A DNA stretch of 54,389 bases from Candidatus Scybalomonas excrementigallinarum. Its GTDB lineage: Bacteria > Bacillota > Clostridia > Lachnospirales > Lachnospiraceae. The translations under genes and the position numbers were made by a program. Location: contig DVIZ01000115.1 in NCBI GenBank assembly GCA_018710905.1, positions 1-54,389 of the forward strand, written 5' to 3'. A model generated the notes under the pieces. The model ran no database searches. It had not been told where the DNA came from and saw nothing but the letters and a program-made list of their open reading frames with translations. Positions 1 through 8,795 of the stretch are shown piece by piece. The stretch's first letter is position 1. Every line of letters starts with the position of its first letter.

Positions 1-60
1 CATGTTAAAATTAGACGATCTTTAGACATTTTCTGTTTTTTATATTGTCTTTTTTATTAT

Positions 61-99
61 TTACGGGAAAAGTTACTATTGTGTACTTTTCATCGTTTA
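61..99 (-). repeat. Dispersed palindrome, copy 1
   Basis: The arms GAAAAGT (67-73) and ACTTTTC (85-91) form an imperfect hairpin, and the block CTTTTCATCGTTTA (86-99) is also found in the copy at 15439-15478. Read on the minus strand it begins ACGATGAAAA, like the copy at 39259. It lies in the untranslated stretch before motA. Bases 1-184 otherwise show no gene. No sigma-D (flagellar) promoter matching TAAA-N15-GCCGATAT could be made out. Confidence 0.5.
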
Positions 100-184
100 C
101 TTTTTTAGTCCAGAATCACATCATACTCTCATCCGCAATATAAAAAGCAGAAATGTTTAGGAGATAGAAGAAAGGGGGATACTT

Positions 185-991
185 ATGGATTTTTCACTTA
201 TTGTTGGTATTATCTTTGGTTTAGTAGCTCTTATATTTGGTTTTACAGAGGATGGAGGAAATCTCCGTACTCTTACTTCTTTAAGCCCATTTATCATCGT
301 TGTAGGTGGGACAATTGGCGCAGTGATAGCGTCTTTTTCTTTTGGAGACATTATTCATGCTTTAAAGTCAGTAATAGCTAGTTTTAAACAACCTCATTCT
401 GGCTCCACAGAAAAATTAATCACTAAAATTTCTGATATTTCTTCTACCTTTCGTAAAGATGGTATTACCGCCCTCGACTCTATTATAAAAGATTCGGAAC
501 TTCAAAAAGAAGAGTATCTATTATTAAAAGAAGGCTTAATTCTCATTCAAGAAATGCTGGATCCAGAAGATATTCAATATGTATTAGAATCTGACATTCG
601 AGCTTATAAACATAAATGTTTAACCGATATTAGCGTATTTGAAGGCGCAGCTGGTTTCTCTCCAACAATGGGAGTTATTGGTACCGTTATGAGTTTAATT
701 CTCGTTTTATCCAATGGATTTGGAAATCCTACAGAACTAGCGAGTTCCATTGCTACAGCCTTTATCGCTACTTTATATGGGGTAGGATTTGCCAATGTAT
801 TATACCTACCTATGGCGAACAAACTTCGCTCCATGATGAAACGAAGTTTAATTCAAAAAGAACTCATTGTTGATGGCGTTTGCCTGATCTCAAAAGGTTC
901 TCTTCCTCGTACTATCGAAAATGAACTTTCCCTTTATCATCAAGCATTTTCTGATGGATACAAACGATACCGTAAAGGTATCGAAAATTAA
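185..991 (+). CDS. motA: Flagellar motor stator protein MotA
   Basis: MotA is the membrane half of the flagellar stator. With MotB it forms the ion channel that powers motor rotation. The 268-residue length is normal for the family. Membrane segments are visible at about residues 3-20, 34-52, 157-177 and 186-208. The family motif around GFSPTMGVIGTVMSLILVL contains the conserved proline (P160) next to the ion path, and a charged cytoplasmic loop spans about 60-150. The start follows an AAGGGGG ribosome site. motB begins 14 bases downstream, so the two are one transcription unit. No other flagellar gene is in the window, so this is a stand-alone stator operon. Proton versus sodium coupling cannot be decided from this sequence. 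Confidence 0.95.
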   Translation: MDFSLIVGIIFGLVALIFGFTEDGGNLRTLTSLSPFIIVVGGTIGAVIASFSFGDIIHALKSVIASFKQPHSGSTEKLITKISDISSTFRKDGITALDSIIKDSELQKEEYLLLKEGLILIQEMLDPEDIQYVLESDIRAYKHKCLTDISVFEGAAGFSPTMGVIGTVMSLILVLSNGFGNPTELASSIATAFIATLYGVGFANVLYLPMANKLRSMMKRSLIQKELIVDGVCLISKGSLPRTIENELSLYHQAFSDGYKRYRKGIEN

Positions 992-1005
992 GGGGGTGTT
1001 CTAAG

Positions 1006-1719
1006 ATGAGACGAAGTCGCATAGAAGATGAGGAAGAACATAGCTCTAGTTCCGAACGGTGGCTTTTAACCTATTCCGATATGATTACCTTGTTATTAGC
1101 CCTCTTTATCATCATGTATGGGATGAGTGCTGTGGATAGCACAAAAGTTCAAAATCTTTCCAAAGAATTTGAACAAGTCCTAAATCCAAGCGATAATAAA
1201 TCCGAAACAGAGGAAACTGGAACTTCTGCCAGCTATACTACAGTGGATAAAATATCCAAAAAGCTGAATAACTATATTTCCAAAAATAAACTTTCCTCTC
1301 AAGTATCTTTAGTGGAATCGGATGCAGGTATTAATATTCAGTTAAAGGATTCTCTCCTTTTTCAACCAAACACCGCTGATTTACTAGATGAGCAATCTCC
1401 CATTATCCAAGAGATTAGTGGCGTGCTATCTCTTGTCTATGATGAAATCGATCATGTGAGTATTATTGGTAACACAGCTGACGTAGGAAACCGAGATCGC
1501 TATAACGAGGAAGATGCTTGGAGATTATCCGCTACTCGAGCGTTAAAGGTATTAACCCTTTTAACGGATCAAGGGGTAAAGCCAGATAAATTATCAATTG
1601 AGGGACATTCTCATTATTCCCCAATTGCCACAAATAAAACAAGCGAAGGTCGAGCCAAAAACCGCCGTGTTGAAATTATGATCTATAAAAACTCATCAAC
1701 TGATGAAAAAACTCCCTAG
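1006..1719 (+). CDS. motB: Flagellar motor stator protein MotB
   Basis: MotB anchors the stator to peptidoglycan and carries the ion-binding aspartate. The 237-residue protein has a short cytoplasmic N-terminus, one membrane segment (about 20-42) with the motif TYSDMITLLLALFI and the essential Asp at D25, then a periplasmic plug/linker and an OmpA-like peptidoglycan-binding domain (about 100-230, ending SEGRAKNRRVEIMIY). AAGGGGGTG precedes the ATG. It is cotranscribed with motA. The last codons and the stop (1717-1719) lie inside the left arm of the terminator at 1702-1750, so terminator and coding sequence overlap. Confidence 0.95.
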   Translation: MRRSRIEDEEEHSSSSERWLLTYSDMITLLLALFIIMYGMSAVDSTKVQNLSKEFEQVLNPSDNKSETEETGTSASYTTVDKISKKLNNYISKNKLSSQVSLVESDAGINIQLKDSLLFQPNTADLLDEQSPIIQEISGVLSLVYDEIDHVSIIGNTADVGNRDRYNEEDAWRLSATRALKVLTLLTDQGVKPDKLSIEGHSHYSPIATNKTSEGRAKNRRVEIMIYKNSSTDEKTP

Positions 1720-1750
1720 GAAAAATTTTTTCCTAGGGAGTTTTTTCATC
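1702..1750. terminator. Bidirectional terminator between motB and spoVG
   Basis: A perfect 19-bp inverted repeat (1702-1720 with 1732-1750). The loop AAAAATTTTTT can itself pair. A-runs on the left and T-runs on the right let it stop both the motAB (+) and glgCD-spoVG (-) transcripts. The motB stop codon lies in the left arm. Confidence 0.93.
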
Positions 1751-1758
1751 GATTCTTT

Positions 1759-2031
1759 TTATTCTTCATCCGTTTCTAATAACGCCGCTTCATAACGTTC
1801 TAAAATTAAACTCTGAATCTTCTCTCTTGTATCAGAATTAATTGGATGTGCAATATCACGATATTCTCCATCTGCCGCTTTACGGCTTGGCATCGCAATA
1901 AATAAGCCCTTTTCTCCTTCAATTACTTTAATATCATGAACGACAAATTCATTATCTAAAGTAATCGATACTACCGCTTTCATTTTACCTTCTTTCGCTA
2001 CTTTTCTCACTCTTACATCTGTAATCTGCAT
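1759..2031 (-). CDS. spoVG: Regulatory protein SpoVG
   Basis: SpoVG is a small RNA/DNA-binding regulator. In Bacillus it affects septation and spore cortex, and in other Firmicutes it affects virulence and capsule genes. The 90-residue protein begins [11 protein letters not shown] and contains [20 protein letters not shown] and [13 protein letters not shown], the conserved blocks of the family, at a usual length (84-97). An AGGGGGA site precedes the ATG. It begins 23 nt after glgD on the same strand and ends against the shared terminator, so it is probably the last gene of glgC-glgD-spoVG. This links it to glycogen metabolism by transcription, but not necessarily by function. Confidence 0.95.
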   Translation of the reverse strand: MQITDVRVRKVAKEGKMKAVVSITLDNEFVVHDIKVIEGEKGLFIAMPSRKAADGEYRDIAHPINSDTREKIQSLILERYEAALLETDEE

Positions 2032-2054
2032 GGATAAGTCCCCCTTCTAGTCAT

Positions 2055-3179
2055 CTATAGTATATATCTTACATTCTTTTCTACTACAATTTTGATCTTA
2101 CCATTTTCACCTACATGGCTTGTATTTGGCCTGATTGTATCACGGCTTTCCACAATACAATTTTCAATATAAGAATTATCTCCAATATAAACATCATTTA
2201 AAATAATGGAGTTTTTAATGGTACAATTGTTTCCAATATAAACTTGTTTAAATAATAGAGAATTTTCTACTTTACCATTGATAATACAACCACTGGCGAT
2301 CAAACTATTGCTTACATCACATCCTGGATTATATTTTGCAGGTGGAAGATCATCGACTTTTGAATAAATATCTGGATATTGTTTAAAGAAATAATCTCTT
2401 ACGTCTTTCTTTAAGAAATCCATATTGGTTCGATAATAAGCATCGACAGTGGAAATACTTCTCCAATAAGAGTCCAACTTATAGGCATAGATCTTCTTCA
2501 CATCTTTATAACGCATAATAACATCCGCAACAAAACTATTTCTGCCCTCTGCTGCACAGCGCTCTAATAGTTCAATTAACTGGCGTCTACGAATGACATA
2601 AATACCACAAGAAATTGTATTGCTCTTTGGCACTAATGGTTTTTCCTCAAATTCTACAATCCGATTATCTCCCGCTAATGTTACAACACCAAAACGGTTC
2701 AGTTCATCCTCCGTTGGACTAATATCCTTACAAACAACTGTAATATCAGCGCCTTTTGCAATATGATATTCTAACACTTTATTATAATCGAGCTTATAAA
2801 TTCCATCTCCTGGAGCGATAACAACATATGGCTCATGACTGCTCTTTAAGAAATTAATATTCTGATAAAGGGCATCGGCTGTCCCTTGATACCACATACT
2901 ATTATCTGGCGTAATCGTTGGCGTGAATACAAAAAGTCCTCCTTGCTTACGACCAAAATCCCACCATTTAGAGGAACTTAAATGCTCATTTAAAGATCTT
3001 GAATTATATTGTGTAAAAACTGCAACTTTTTGAATATGAGAGTTACTCATATTACTCAGTGCAAAATCAATACTTCTATAAGAACCACCTACTGGCATTG
3101 CGGCAATCGCTCTTTTTGCAGACAGTTCTTCCATTTTATTGCTGTTTCCTCCAGCTAAAATAATCCCTATCGCTCTCAT
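2055..3179 (-). CDS. glgD: Glucose-1-phosphate adenylyltransferase regulatory subunit GlgD
   Basis: GlgD is the non-catalytic partner of GlgC in the ADP-glucose pyrophosphorylase of Firmicutes, the committed step of glycogen synthesis. The 374-residue protein has an N-terminal nucleotidyltransferase fold beginning [14 protein letters not shown] and a C-terminal left-handed beta-helix of hexapeptide repeats (about 285-360, for example [16 protein letters not shown]). Compared with GlgC the pyrophosphorylase signature loop is altered (GGNSNKM in place of GGQGSRLG), as expected for a regulatory subunit. It overlaps the glgC stop by 4 nt (ATGA), which indicates translational coupling. Confidence 0.93.
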   Translation of the reverse strand: MRAIGIILAGGNSNKMEELSAKRAIAAMPVGGSYRSIDFALSNMSNSHIQKVAVFTQYNSRSLNEHLSSSKWWDFGRKQGGLFVFTPTITPDNSMWYQGTADALYQNINFLKSSHEPYVVIAPGDGIYKLDYNKVLEYHIAKGADITVVCKDISPTEDELNRFGVVTLAGDNRIVEFEEKPLVPKSNTISCGIYVIRRRQLIELLERCAAEGRNSFVADVIMRYKDVKKIYAYKLDSYWRSISTVDAYYRTNMDFLKKDVRDYFFKQYPDIYSKVDDLPPAKYNPGCDVSNSLIASGCIINGKVENSLLFKQVYIGNNCTIKNSIILNDVYIGDNSYIENCIVESRDTIRPNTSHVGENGKIKIVVEKNVRYIL

Positions 3180-4450
3180 ACCATTTCACCTGCCTTTATC
3201 AATGTTTCACCGCTGTCCAATTTATTGTCTTTATAATCGTCTGGAATCGTAATTCCAGAAATAGCAGTGTTCTTTCCAATCATAACATTTGCAGGTATGT
3301 AACTTCCTTCTCCAATCGTCACAAGACCATAAGAATAAATATGAGGAGCTACTTTATTCTCAGCCTCATCAAAAGCTCCCAGTGTCACTCCATCACTGAT
3401 TTCGCAATCTTCTGCAATAATAGAACGATTGATTGTTACGTATTTCCCTATTCTTGTATCGTTCATAATAATCGAATCTCGCACAACGCTTCCTTCTTCG
3501 ACTATAACACCAGAACCAATAACCGAATTATGTACTTCTCCATAAATTTCAGAGCCTTCTCCAATAATGCTTCTCTCTACTCTACTTCCACTGGCAATAT
3601 ACTGTGCTGGAAGTGTATCACTTTTCGTATAAATCTTCCAAAACGTCTCATAGAGGTTAAATTCTGGAATAATATCAATCAGTTCCATATTGGATTCCCA
3701 ATAAGAACCAAGAGTTCCTACATCTTTCCAATAACCTTGGAATGGATATGCAACAATTTTATTACCATTTTCGTGACAATATGGAATAATATGTTTTCCA
3801 AAGTCACATCCTGGCTGTTCAGAGAGGGTGATTAATGCTTCTTTTAATACTTCCCAGTTAAAAATATAAATTCCCATAGACGCTTTATTGCTTCTTGGAT
3901 GCTCTGGCTTTTCTTCAAATTCCTTAATTGTTCCCTGCTCATCTGTAATAACAACACCGAAACGACTTGCTTCTTCCATTGGAACTTCAATGGTAGCAAT
4001 TGTTACGGCTGCCTTTGTTGCTTTATGGTGATCTAACATCATTTCATAGTCCATTTTATAGATGTGATCGCCTGAAAGAATTAAAACATAATCTGGATTA
4101 TAATACTGCATATACTCTAAGTTCTGATAAATAGCATTGGCTGTTCCTGTGTACCACTCACTATTTCCCTTCTTTTCATATGGTGGAAGAACAGTAACAC
4201 CACCAATATTTCTATCGAGATCCCAAGGAATCCCGATTCCAATATGTTGGTTTAATCTAAGTGGACGATACTGAGTTAAAACCCCAACTGTATCAATTCC
4301 CGAATTGATACAATTACTCAGTGGAAAATCAATAATTTTATACTTCCCTCCAAAAGCCACCGCTGGCTTTGCAAGTTTTGCGGTTAATACTCCAAGCCGA
4401 CTCCCCTGTCCGCCAGCTAGGAGCATTGCTATCATCTCTTTCTTAATCAT
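3176..4450 (-). CDS. glgC: Glucose-1-phosphate adenylyltransferase GlgC
   Basis: Catalytic subunit making ADP-glucose from ATP and glucose-1-phosphate for glycogen synthesis. The 424-residue protein has the nucleotide loop [14 protein letters not shown], the substrate-site stretch [13 protein letters not shown] and the sugar-phosphate region [18 protein letters not shown], followed by a C-terminal beta-helix domain with hexapeptide repeats. GAGGTGG precedes the ATG. It is the first gene of glgC-glgD-spoVG and is driven by the promoter at 4494-4522. It is divergent from murC. Confidence 0.96.
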   Translation of the reverse strand: MIKKEMIAMLLAGGQGSRLGVLTAKLAKPAVAFGGKYKIIDFPLSNCINSGIDTVGVLTQYRPLRLNQHIGIGIPWDLDRNIGGVTVLPPYEKKGNSEWYTGTANAIYQNLEYMQYYNPDYVLILSGDHIYKMDYEMMLDHHKATKAAVTIATIEVPMEEASRFGVVITDEQGTIKEFEEKPEHPRSNKASMGIYIFNWEVLKEALITLSEQPGCDFGKHIIPYCHENGNKIVAYPFQGYWKDVGTLGSYWESNMELIDIIPEFNLYETFWKIYTKSDTLPAQYIASGSRVERSIIGEGSEIYGEVHNSVIGSGVIVEEGSVVRDSIIMNDTRIGKYVTINRSIIAEDCEISDGVTLGAFDEAENKVAPHIYSYGLVTIGEGSYIPANVMIGKNTAISGITIPDDYKDNKLDSGETLIKAGEMV

Positions 4451-4493
4451 AGTACCACCTCTCTAAATTATGTCACATAAACTGTATAAAGAT

Positions 4494-4522
4494 ATTATAA
4501 CACTGTTAATAGTAATTGTGAA
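4494..4522 (-). promoter_or_regulatory. Promoter of glgC-glgD-spoVG
   Basis: On the minus strand: TTCACA (4517-4522), 17-nt spacer, TATAAT (4494-4499) preceded by TGT, an extended -10. It is a good sigma-A match about 45 nt upstream of the glgC ATG. Confidence 0.6.
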
Positions 4523-4652
4523 CAATATTTTTTATTTTTACAATTGTTTTTCGTCATTTTTCAACTTTTCTAGATAATGTTAAAGTATTTGTTGTGTTTT
4601 CGCTATTTCTTCATACGAAAATCTGACAGAGAAAATATGAATTTCTTCCCTA

Positions 4653-4681
4653 TTGCGAGTTAAAACTAATTGATATATAAT
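4653..4681 (+). promoter_or_regulatory. Promoter of murC
   Basis: TTGCGA (4653-4658), 17-nt spacer, TATAAT (4676-4681). Good sigma-A match, 52 nt before the murC ATG. It is back-to-back with the glgC promoter in the 283-nt divergent region. Confidence 0.6.
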
Positions 4682-4733
4682 AGAGAAAGTAAATTTTTAT
4701 ACATATTTAATATCAAAGATTGGAAGGATAATT

Positions 4734-6119
4734 ATGTTCAAAATCAATTTTAACGAACCAATTCATATCCATTTTATCGGCATTGGCGGTATCAGTATGA
4801 GCGGTCTTGCCGAAATTTTATTAAAAGAGAACTTTACAGTTTCAGGCTCTGATCGTTCTTCGTCTACTATGACGGATCATCTTATACAATGTGGTGCTAA
4901 AGTAACAATCGGACAACGAGCTGAAAATATTACGAATGATATCGACCTTGTCGTTTATACTGCTGCCATTCATCCTGATAATGAAGAGTTTCAAGCAGTT
5001 GTAGAGAAAAAGATTCCTATGATGACAAGAGCCTGTCTTTTAGGTCAAATGATGAAAAACTATAAAACACCAATTGCGGTATCAGGAACTCACGGAAAAA
5101 CAACAACCACTTCTATGATCTCTGAAGTCCTAATGAAGGCAGAGCTCGATCCAACGATTTCTGTTGGCGGAATTTTAGATTCTATTGGTGGCAATATTCG
5201 TGTTGGTAACTCTCCTGTTTTTATTACAGAGGCTTGTGAATATACCAATAGTTTCTTAGAGTTTTTCCCAACGATTAGCGTTATCTTAAATGTTGAAGAG
5301 GATCATATGGACTTTTTCCACAACATTGAAGAAATCCGCACTTCTTTCCATGAATTCGCTAAAAAACTCCCTGATAATGGACTTTTAGTTGTTAATGGAG
5401 ATATGGAAGGATTAGGGGATATTACAAACAATCTCCCTTGCCGTATTAAAACATTTGGATTAGAAAAACCTTGTAACTATACTGCAAGCAATATTCAGTA
5501 CAACCTTCTTGGAAATGGAAGTTATGACCTCGTTATCGATGGCACTCCTTCCTTCCACGTAGAACTTAGTGTTCCAGGGGCTCATAATATTTTAAACTCT
5601 CTTTCCGCCATTGCAGTAGCCTTAGAGCTTAAAATTCCATCGGACAAAATACAGGCTGGACTTCTTGCCTTTGGTGGAACAAAACGCCGTTTTGAATACA
5701 AAGGAAAAGTAAACGACATTACGATTATCGATGACTACGCTCATCATCCAACAGAGATTAAAGCAACGTTAACTTCTGCTAAAAACTATCCTCATCATGA
5801 ACTTTGGTGTGTATTCCAACCTCATACTTATACGAGAACAAAAGCATTTTTACATGATTTTGCAGATGCTTTAAGCTATGCCGATCATATTCTCCTCTTA
5901 GATATCTATGCTGCTCGTGAAAAAAATACTGGGGAAGTATCTTCAAACGATATTCTTCGTATCTTAAAAGAGGAATATCATGCTGATGTTTATTATGAAT
6001 CAGACTTTACAAAGGCAGAGCAATTTTTATTATCCCACTGTCAAAAAGAAGATCTTCTTATTACAATGGGAGCTGGGAATGTTGTTGAAATCGGAGAAAA
6101 TATCTTAAAAAATAATTAA
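4734..6119 (+). CDS. murC: UDP-N-acetylmuramate--L-alanine ligase MurC
   Basis: MurC adds L-Ala to UDP-MurNAc, the first amino acid of the peptidoglycan stem, in the cytoplasm with ATP. The 461-residue protein has the full Mur-ligase plan: N-terminal UDP-binding domain with HFIGIGGISMSGLAEIL (13-29), central ATPase domain with the P-loop SGTHGKTTTT (117-126), and a C-terminal domain with IIDDYAHHPTEIKATL. AAGGA precedes the ATG. It stands alone, with its own promoter and a terminator-like hairpin right after the stop (6140-6189). Confidence 0.97.
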   Translation: MFKINFNEPIHIHFIGIGGISMSGLAEILLKENFTVSGSDRSSSTMTDHLIQCGAKVTIGQRAENITNDIDLVVYTAAIHPDNEEFQAVVEKKIPMMTRACLLGQMMKNYKTPIAVSGTHGKTTTTSMISEVLMKAELDPTISVGGILDSIGGNIRVGNSPVFITEACEYTNSFLEFFPTISVILNVEEDHMDFFHNIEEIRTSFHEFAKKLPDNGLLVVNGDMEGLGDITNNLPCRIKTFGLEKPCNYTASNIQYNLLGNGSYDLVIDGTPSFHVELSVPGAHNILNSLSAIAVALELKIPSDKIQAGLLAFGGTKRRFEYKGKVNDITIIDDYAHHPTEIKATLTSAKNYPHHELWCVFQPHTYTRTKAFLHDFADALSYADHILLLDIYAAREKNTGEVSSNDILRILKEEYHADVYYESDFTKAEQFLLSHCQKEDLLITMGAGNVVEIGENILKNN

Positions 6120-6128
6120 TTTGAAAAG

Positions 6129-6300
6129 TTATCCACACTATCCACAGGTTTATACACAATTTTTGTGAAAACAACCTGTGGATTTTTTTGTTTATAACCA
6201 TGGCCTTGTCCACATATTATAAAATGCGTAAAAACCGCTTATTTACGCCATTTTTCACCACCATAAAAATTTAATCCACAAAGTTATCCACTTATCCACA
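6129..6300 (+). promoter_or_regulatory. Cluster of DnaA boxes between murC and the helicase-loader genes
   Basis: Seven DnaA-box-like sequences lie on the plus strand. Matches to TTATNCACA: 6129-6137 (perfect), 6150-6158 (TTATACACA, perfect), 6292-6300 (perfect). One-mismatch copies: 6138-6146, 6206-6214, 6272-6280, 6284-6292. All point the same way, and an AT-rich stretch (6301-6460) follows. dnaA and dnaN are not in this window, so I read this as a DnaA-binding regulatory or origin-control element for the loader genes, not as a proven origin. Confidence 0.7.
6140..6189 (+). terminator. Terminator after murC
   Basis: 11-bp inverted repeat (6140-6150 with 6173-6183) followed by a T-run (6183-6189). 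A nested hairpin CACAA/TTGTG (6155-6159 with 6163-6167) lies in the loop. It overlaps two of the DnaA boxes, so transcription stop and DnaA binding share the same bases. Confidence 0.65.
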
Positions 6301-6482
6301 ATTTCGAAAAAAACAAAATAAAACAAATAAAACCATATCTCCTTCATTTATTCAGATCCATTTGTTTATTATTCACTTTTTTTCCCATTTTCTCCCCATT
6401 TTTCTTGTTCCTTCTCCTCTTTCATTTCCATAAAACCTATGTTATAGTCTATCTTAGATTATAAAAAGAAAGGATCATTGCT

Positions 6483-7568
6483 TTGAGTGATATTATTTTA
6501 ATGAATCATACATGCAGTTCTATGACTGTCATTTCCAATCAATTTATTGATATGTACTTTCCAATTGCTCCTAGTGAGGCGATAAAAATTTATTTACTGC
6601 TTCTTCGCTATGCAGGCGCTTCCCAGAGCATTACATTAGATATGCTTTCCAAAAAAGCAAATGAAACAGAGGAAACCGTCTATTCTTCCTTAAGTTACTG
6701 GGAACAATGTGGATTACTTCATCTTACAAAAGATCAGGGACAGCGGATTTTAAGCATGCAATTACTTCCTCTTTCACAACAACCATCTCCGTCCCCAAAA
6801 TCTTCTTTATCACAACAACAAAAAGAAGAATCCACTTCTAATATTTTTTCTCATTCCCTACCAGAAAAACGTTCGGTTGCACCAGCACAAATGGAACATC
6901 ATCCATCATCACAGGCTTTAAGCCAGCTTGTTTTTGTAACCGAAACTTATTTTGGACGCCCTCTTACTCATACCGACACGAATACTCTTTTTTACATTTA
7001 TGACTCCTTGAAATTTTCATATGAACTTCTTGAATATCTCATTGAATATTGTGCAGAGATCGATAAAAAAAATCTTCGTTATTTAGAAAAAGTAGCTATC
7101 GCTTGGTATGAATCTGGAATCACTACAGTAGAACAGGCGAAAGCTTCTACAAAAAACTATAATAAAACTTATAATTCCATTATGAAGTCTTTCGGGCTTT
7201 CTGGACGCAATTTCGGTCGGGTAGAAATGGATTTTATTGATAAATGGACAAATAACTATGGATTCCCACTTTCCATCATTTTAGAAGCCTGTGATCGCAC
7301 GTTAAAAGCCATTCATCAGCCAAGTTTTCAATATGCGGATCGAATCTTAAGCGATTGGCATAAATCTGGCGCAAAAACAATGGAGGAAATTACAAAACTA
7401 GACTCGGTTCACAATTCTACAAAAAAACAAGAAAGGAAAACGACTACAGTTCAAAAAACTTCTGCTCCTAATAAATTCCATAATTTTGAACAGCGTTCCT
7501 ATGACTATCAAGCCCTTGAACAGCGTTTTATTAACAAAATTAACGGAATTAATATGGATAAAAAATAA
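6483..7568 (+). CDS. DnaD-like replication initiation protein
   Basis: A DnaD-family protein, probably part of helicase loading at the origin together with the DnaI-like gene next to it. The 361-residue protein has a winged-helix-like N-terminal region (about 15-95), a Ser/Gln-rich linker (about 97-145) and two tandem DnaD C-terminal-type domains. Each ends in the family motif YxxxI...W: NLRYLEKVAIAWYESG and SFQYADRILSDWHKSG. The start is TTG, placed 8 nt after AAAGGA; no nearby ATG is better. It is followed after 34 nt by the loader ATPase. The upstream DnaA boxes suggest DnaA-linked expression. Confidence 0.88.
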   Translation: MSDIILMNHTCSSMTVISNQFIDMYFPIAPSEAIKIYLLLLRYAGASQSITLDMLSKKANETEETVYSSLSYWEQCGLLHLTKDQGQRILSMQLLPLSQQPSPSPKSSLSQQQKEESTSNIFSHSLPEKRSVAPAQMEHHPSSQALSQLVFVTETYFGRPLTHTDTNTLFYIYDSLKFSYELLEYLIEYCAEIDKKNLRYLEKVAIAWYESGITTVEQAKASTKNYNKTYNSIMKSFGLSGRNFGRVEMDFIDKWTNNYGFPLSIILEACDRTLKAIHQPSFQYADRILSDWHKSGAKTMEEITKLDSVHNSTKKQERKTTTVQKTSAPNKFHNFEQRSYDYQALEQRFINKINGINMDKK

Positions 7569-7602
7569 TCCAAAGGAACAGACACGATAGAAAGGATGTA
7601 TT

Positions 7603-8601
7603 ATGGCACTTTCAAAAACTCAATATGATACTTTAATGCAAAAATACGAAGAGAAACGTCGAAACAACCAATTATTAGAAGAACATCGTTATCACGAAAT
7701 ATGTGAGGCCATTCCAGAGTTCTATGAGCTCGATCAACAAATCGCCCATAATTCTATCCAGAAAGGAAAGGCTCTTCTTATGGGTAGCTCTCCCGCTATT
7801 TTAGAGGAGCTAAAACGTTCTAACATGGAACTTTCCATGAGAAAAATCGAACTTCTCGTAGAATATGGATATCCAAAAGATTATTTAGAACCTATTTATG
7901 AATGTCCTTCTTGTAAAGATACAGGATATATCGGTCAGGAAAAATGCCATTGTTTAAAAAAAGAGATTATAAAACTTCTCTATTCTCAATCTGGCATTAC
8001 AAAACAATTAGAAGAAGAGAATTTCTCCACTTTCCGTTACGACTACTATAGTTCTAACTTAATTGGTGATAAGCCACTTTCTCCAAGAGAAAATATTTCT
8101 TCCATTATAGAGCTTTGCAAGAATTTTATCGATCATTTTCCAGAGAAGCATGATAATTTTCTCCTTCAAGGAAATGCTGGTGTTGGAAAAACCTTCCTTT
8201 CTAACTGTATTGCAAAAGCAATTTTGGACAAACAGTGTTCGGTTATTTACTTGACCTCCTTTCAACTGTTTGATATTTTAGAAAAACATCGTTTTCAGAA
8301 AAAATATGAAGAAGATAATACTTCTCCTAATATTGAATTTCATTATTTATTCGAATGTGATCTTTTAATTATCGATGATCTTGGAACCGAAATGAACAAT
8401 TCCTTTGTTTCTTCCCAGCTCTTTCTCTGTATCAACGAAAGACTATTGAAGAAAAAATCAACGATCATCTCTACGAACTTATCCCTTGCCCAATTAAAAG
8501 AAGCATATACCGAACGAGTCGTCTCTCGATTCATTGAACATTATCACATTTGTAATATTTATGGAGAAGACATTCGCCTTTTAAAGGCTTTCCGTAATTA
8601 A
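7603..8601 (+). CDS. DnaI/DnaC-like helicase loader ATPase
   Basis: AAA+ ATPase predicted to load the replicative helicase (DnaB, encoded at 45807-47138) onto DNA. The 332-residue protein has an N-terminal helicase-binding region and a zinc-binding cluster, CPSCKDTGYIGQEKCHCLK (about 106-124), as in Bacillus DnaI. The ATPase domain has Walker A GNAGVGKTF and Walker B LLIIDDLGTE, and the C-terminus has an arginine-rich YTERVVSRFIEHY segment. AAAGGA precedes the ATG. It forms one operon with the DnaD-like gene. Confidence 0.93.
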   Translation: MALSKTQYDTLMQKYEEKRRNNQLLEEHRYHEICEAIPEFYELDQQIAHNSIQKGKALLMGSSPAILEELKRSNMELSMRKIELLVEYGYPKDYLEPIYECPSCKDTGYIGQEKCHCLKKEIIKLLYSQSGITKQLEEENFSTFRYDYYSSNLIGDKPLSPRENISSIIELCKNFIDHFPEKHDNFLLQGNAGVGKTFLSNCIAKAILDKQCSVIYLTSFQLFDILEKHRFQKKYEEDNTSPNIEFHYLFECDLLIIDDLGTEMNNSFVSSQLFLCINERLLKKKSTIISTNLSLAQLKEAYTERVVSRFIEHYHICNIYGEDIRLLKAFRN

Positions 8602-8602
8602 A

Positions 8603-8640
8603 ATGATGAGAAACACGTTTTCCAAGTTTCTCATGTTGGA
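8603..8640 (+). repeat. Dispersed palindrome, copy 2
   Basis: Perfect 9-bp arms ATGAGAAAC (8606-8614) and GTTTCTCAT (8626-8634), followed by GTTGGAGC. This is one of the clearest copies of the family. It begins right after the loader gene stop and precedes the promoter at 8719. Confidence 0.75.
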
Positions 8641-8718
8641 GCAAGCGATAAACTGCGATGGATTTACGTGTAACTGTAAAATTTTTCAAGATATTTCTTA
8701 GGAAAATTTCCCATAGAC

Positions 8719-8748
8719 TTGACGATCAACACAATCTAATGATATAAA
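8719..8748 (+). promoter_or_regulatory. Promoter of the PRPP synthetase gene
   Basis: TTGACG (8719-8724), 18-nt spacer, TATAAA (8743-8748), 47 nt before the start codon. Confidence 0.55.
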
Positions 8749-8795
8749 AGAATTGAAACGATAAAAACTGACACAAATACGGAGGAAATTTATAA

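Noticed and set aside
1..184. Flagellar sigma-D promoter before motA
   Set aside because: Sought TAAA-N15-GCCGATAT; only partial resemblance near CCGCAATAT, without a matching -35.
3341..3835. 164-codon plus-strand frame opposite glgC
   Set aside because: Antisense to a clear GlgC; composition is that of a shadow frame.
6206..6214. DnaA-box-like sites as a CRISPR or plasmid iteron array
   Set aside because: Spacing is irregular and the units are DnaA boxes; no spacers, no Rep gene.
6129..6300. Reading the DnaA-box cluster as the chromosomal origin
   Set aside because: No dnaA, dnaN or recF near it, and gene directions do not diverge from it; kept only as a DnaA-binding element.
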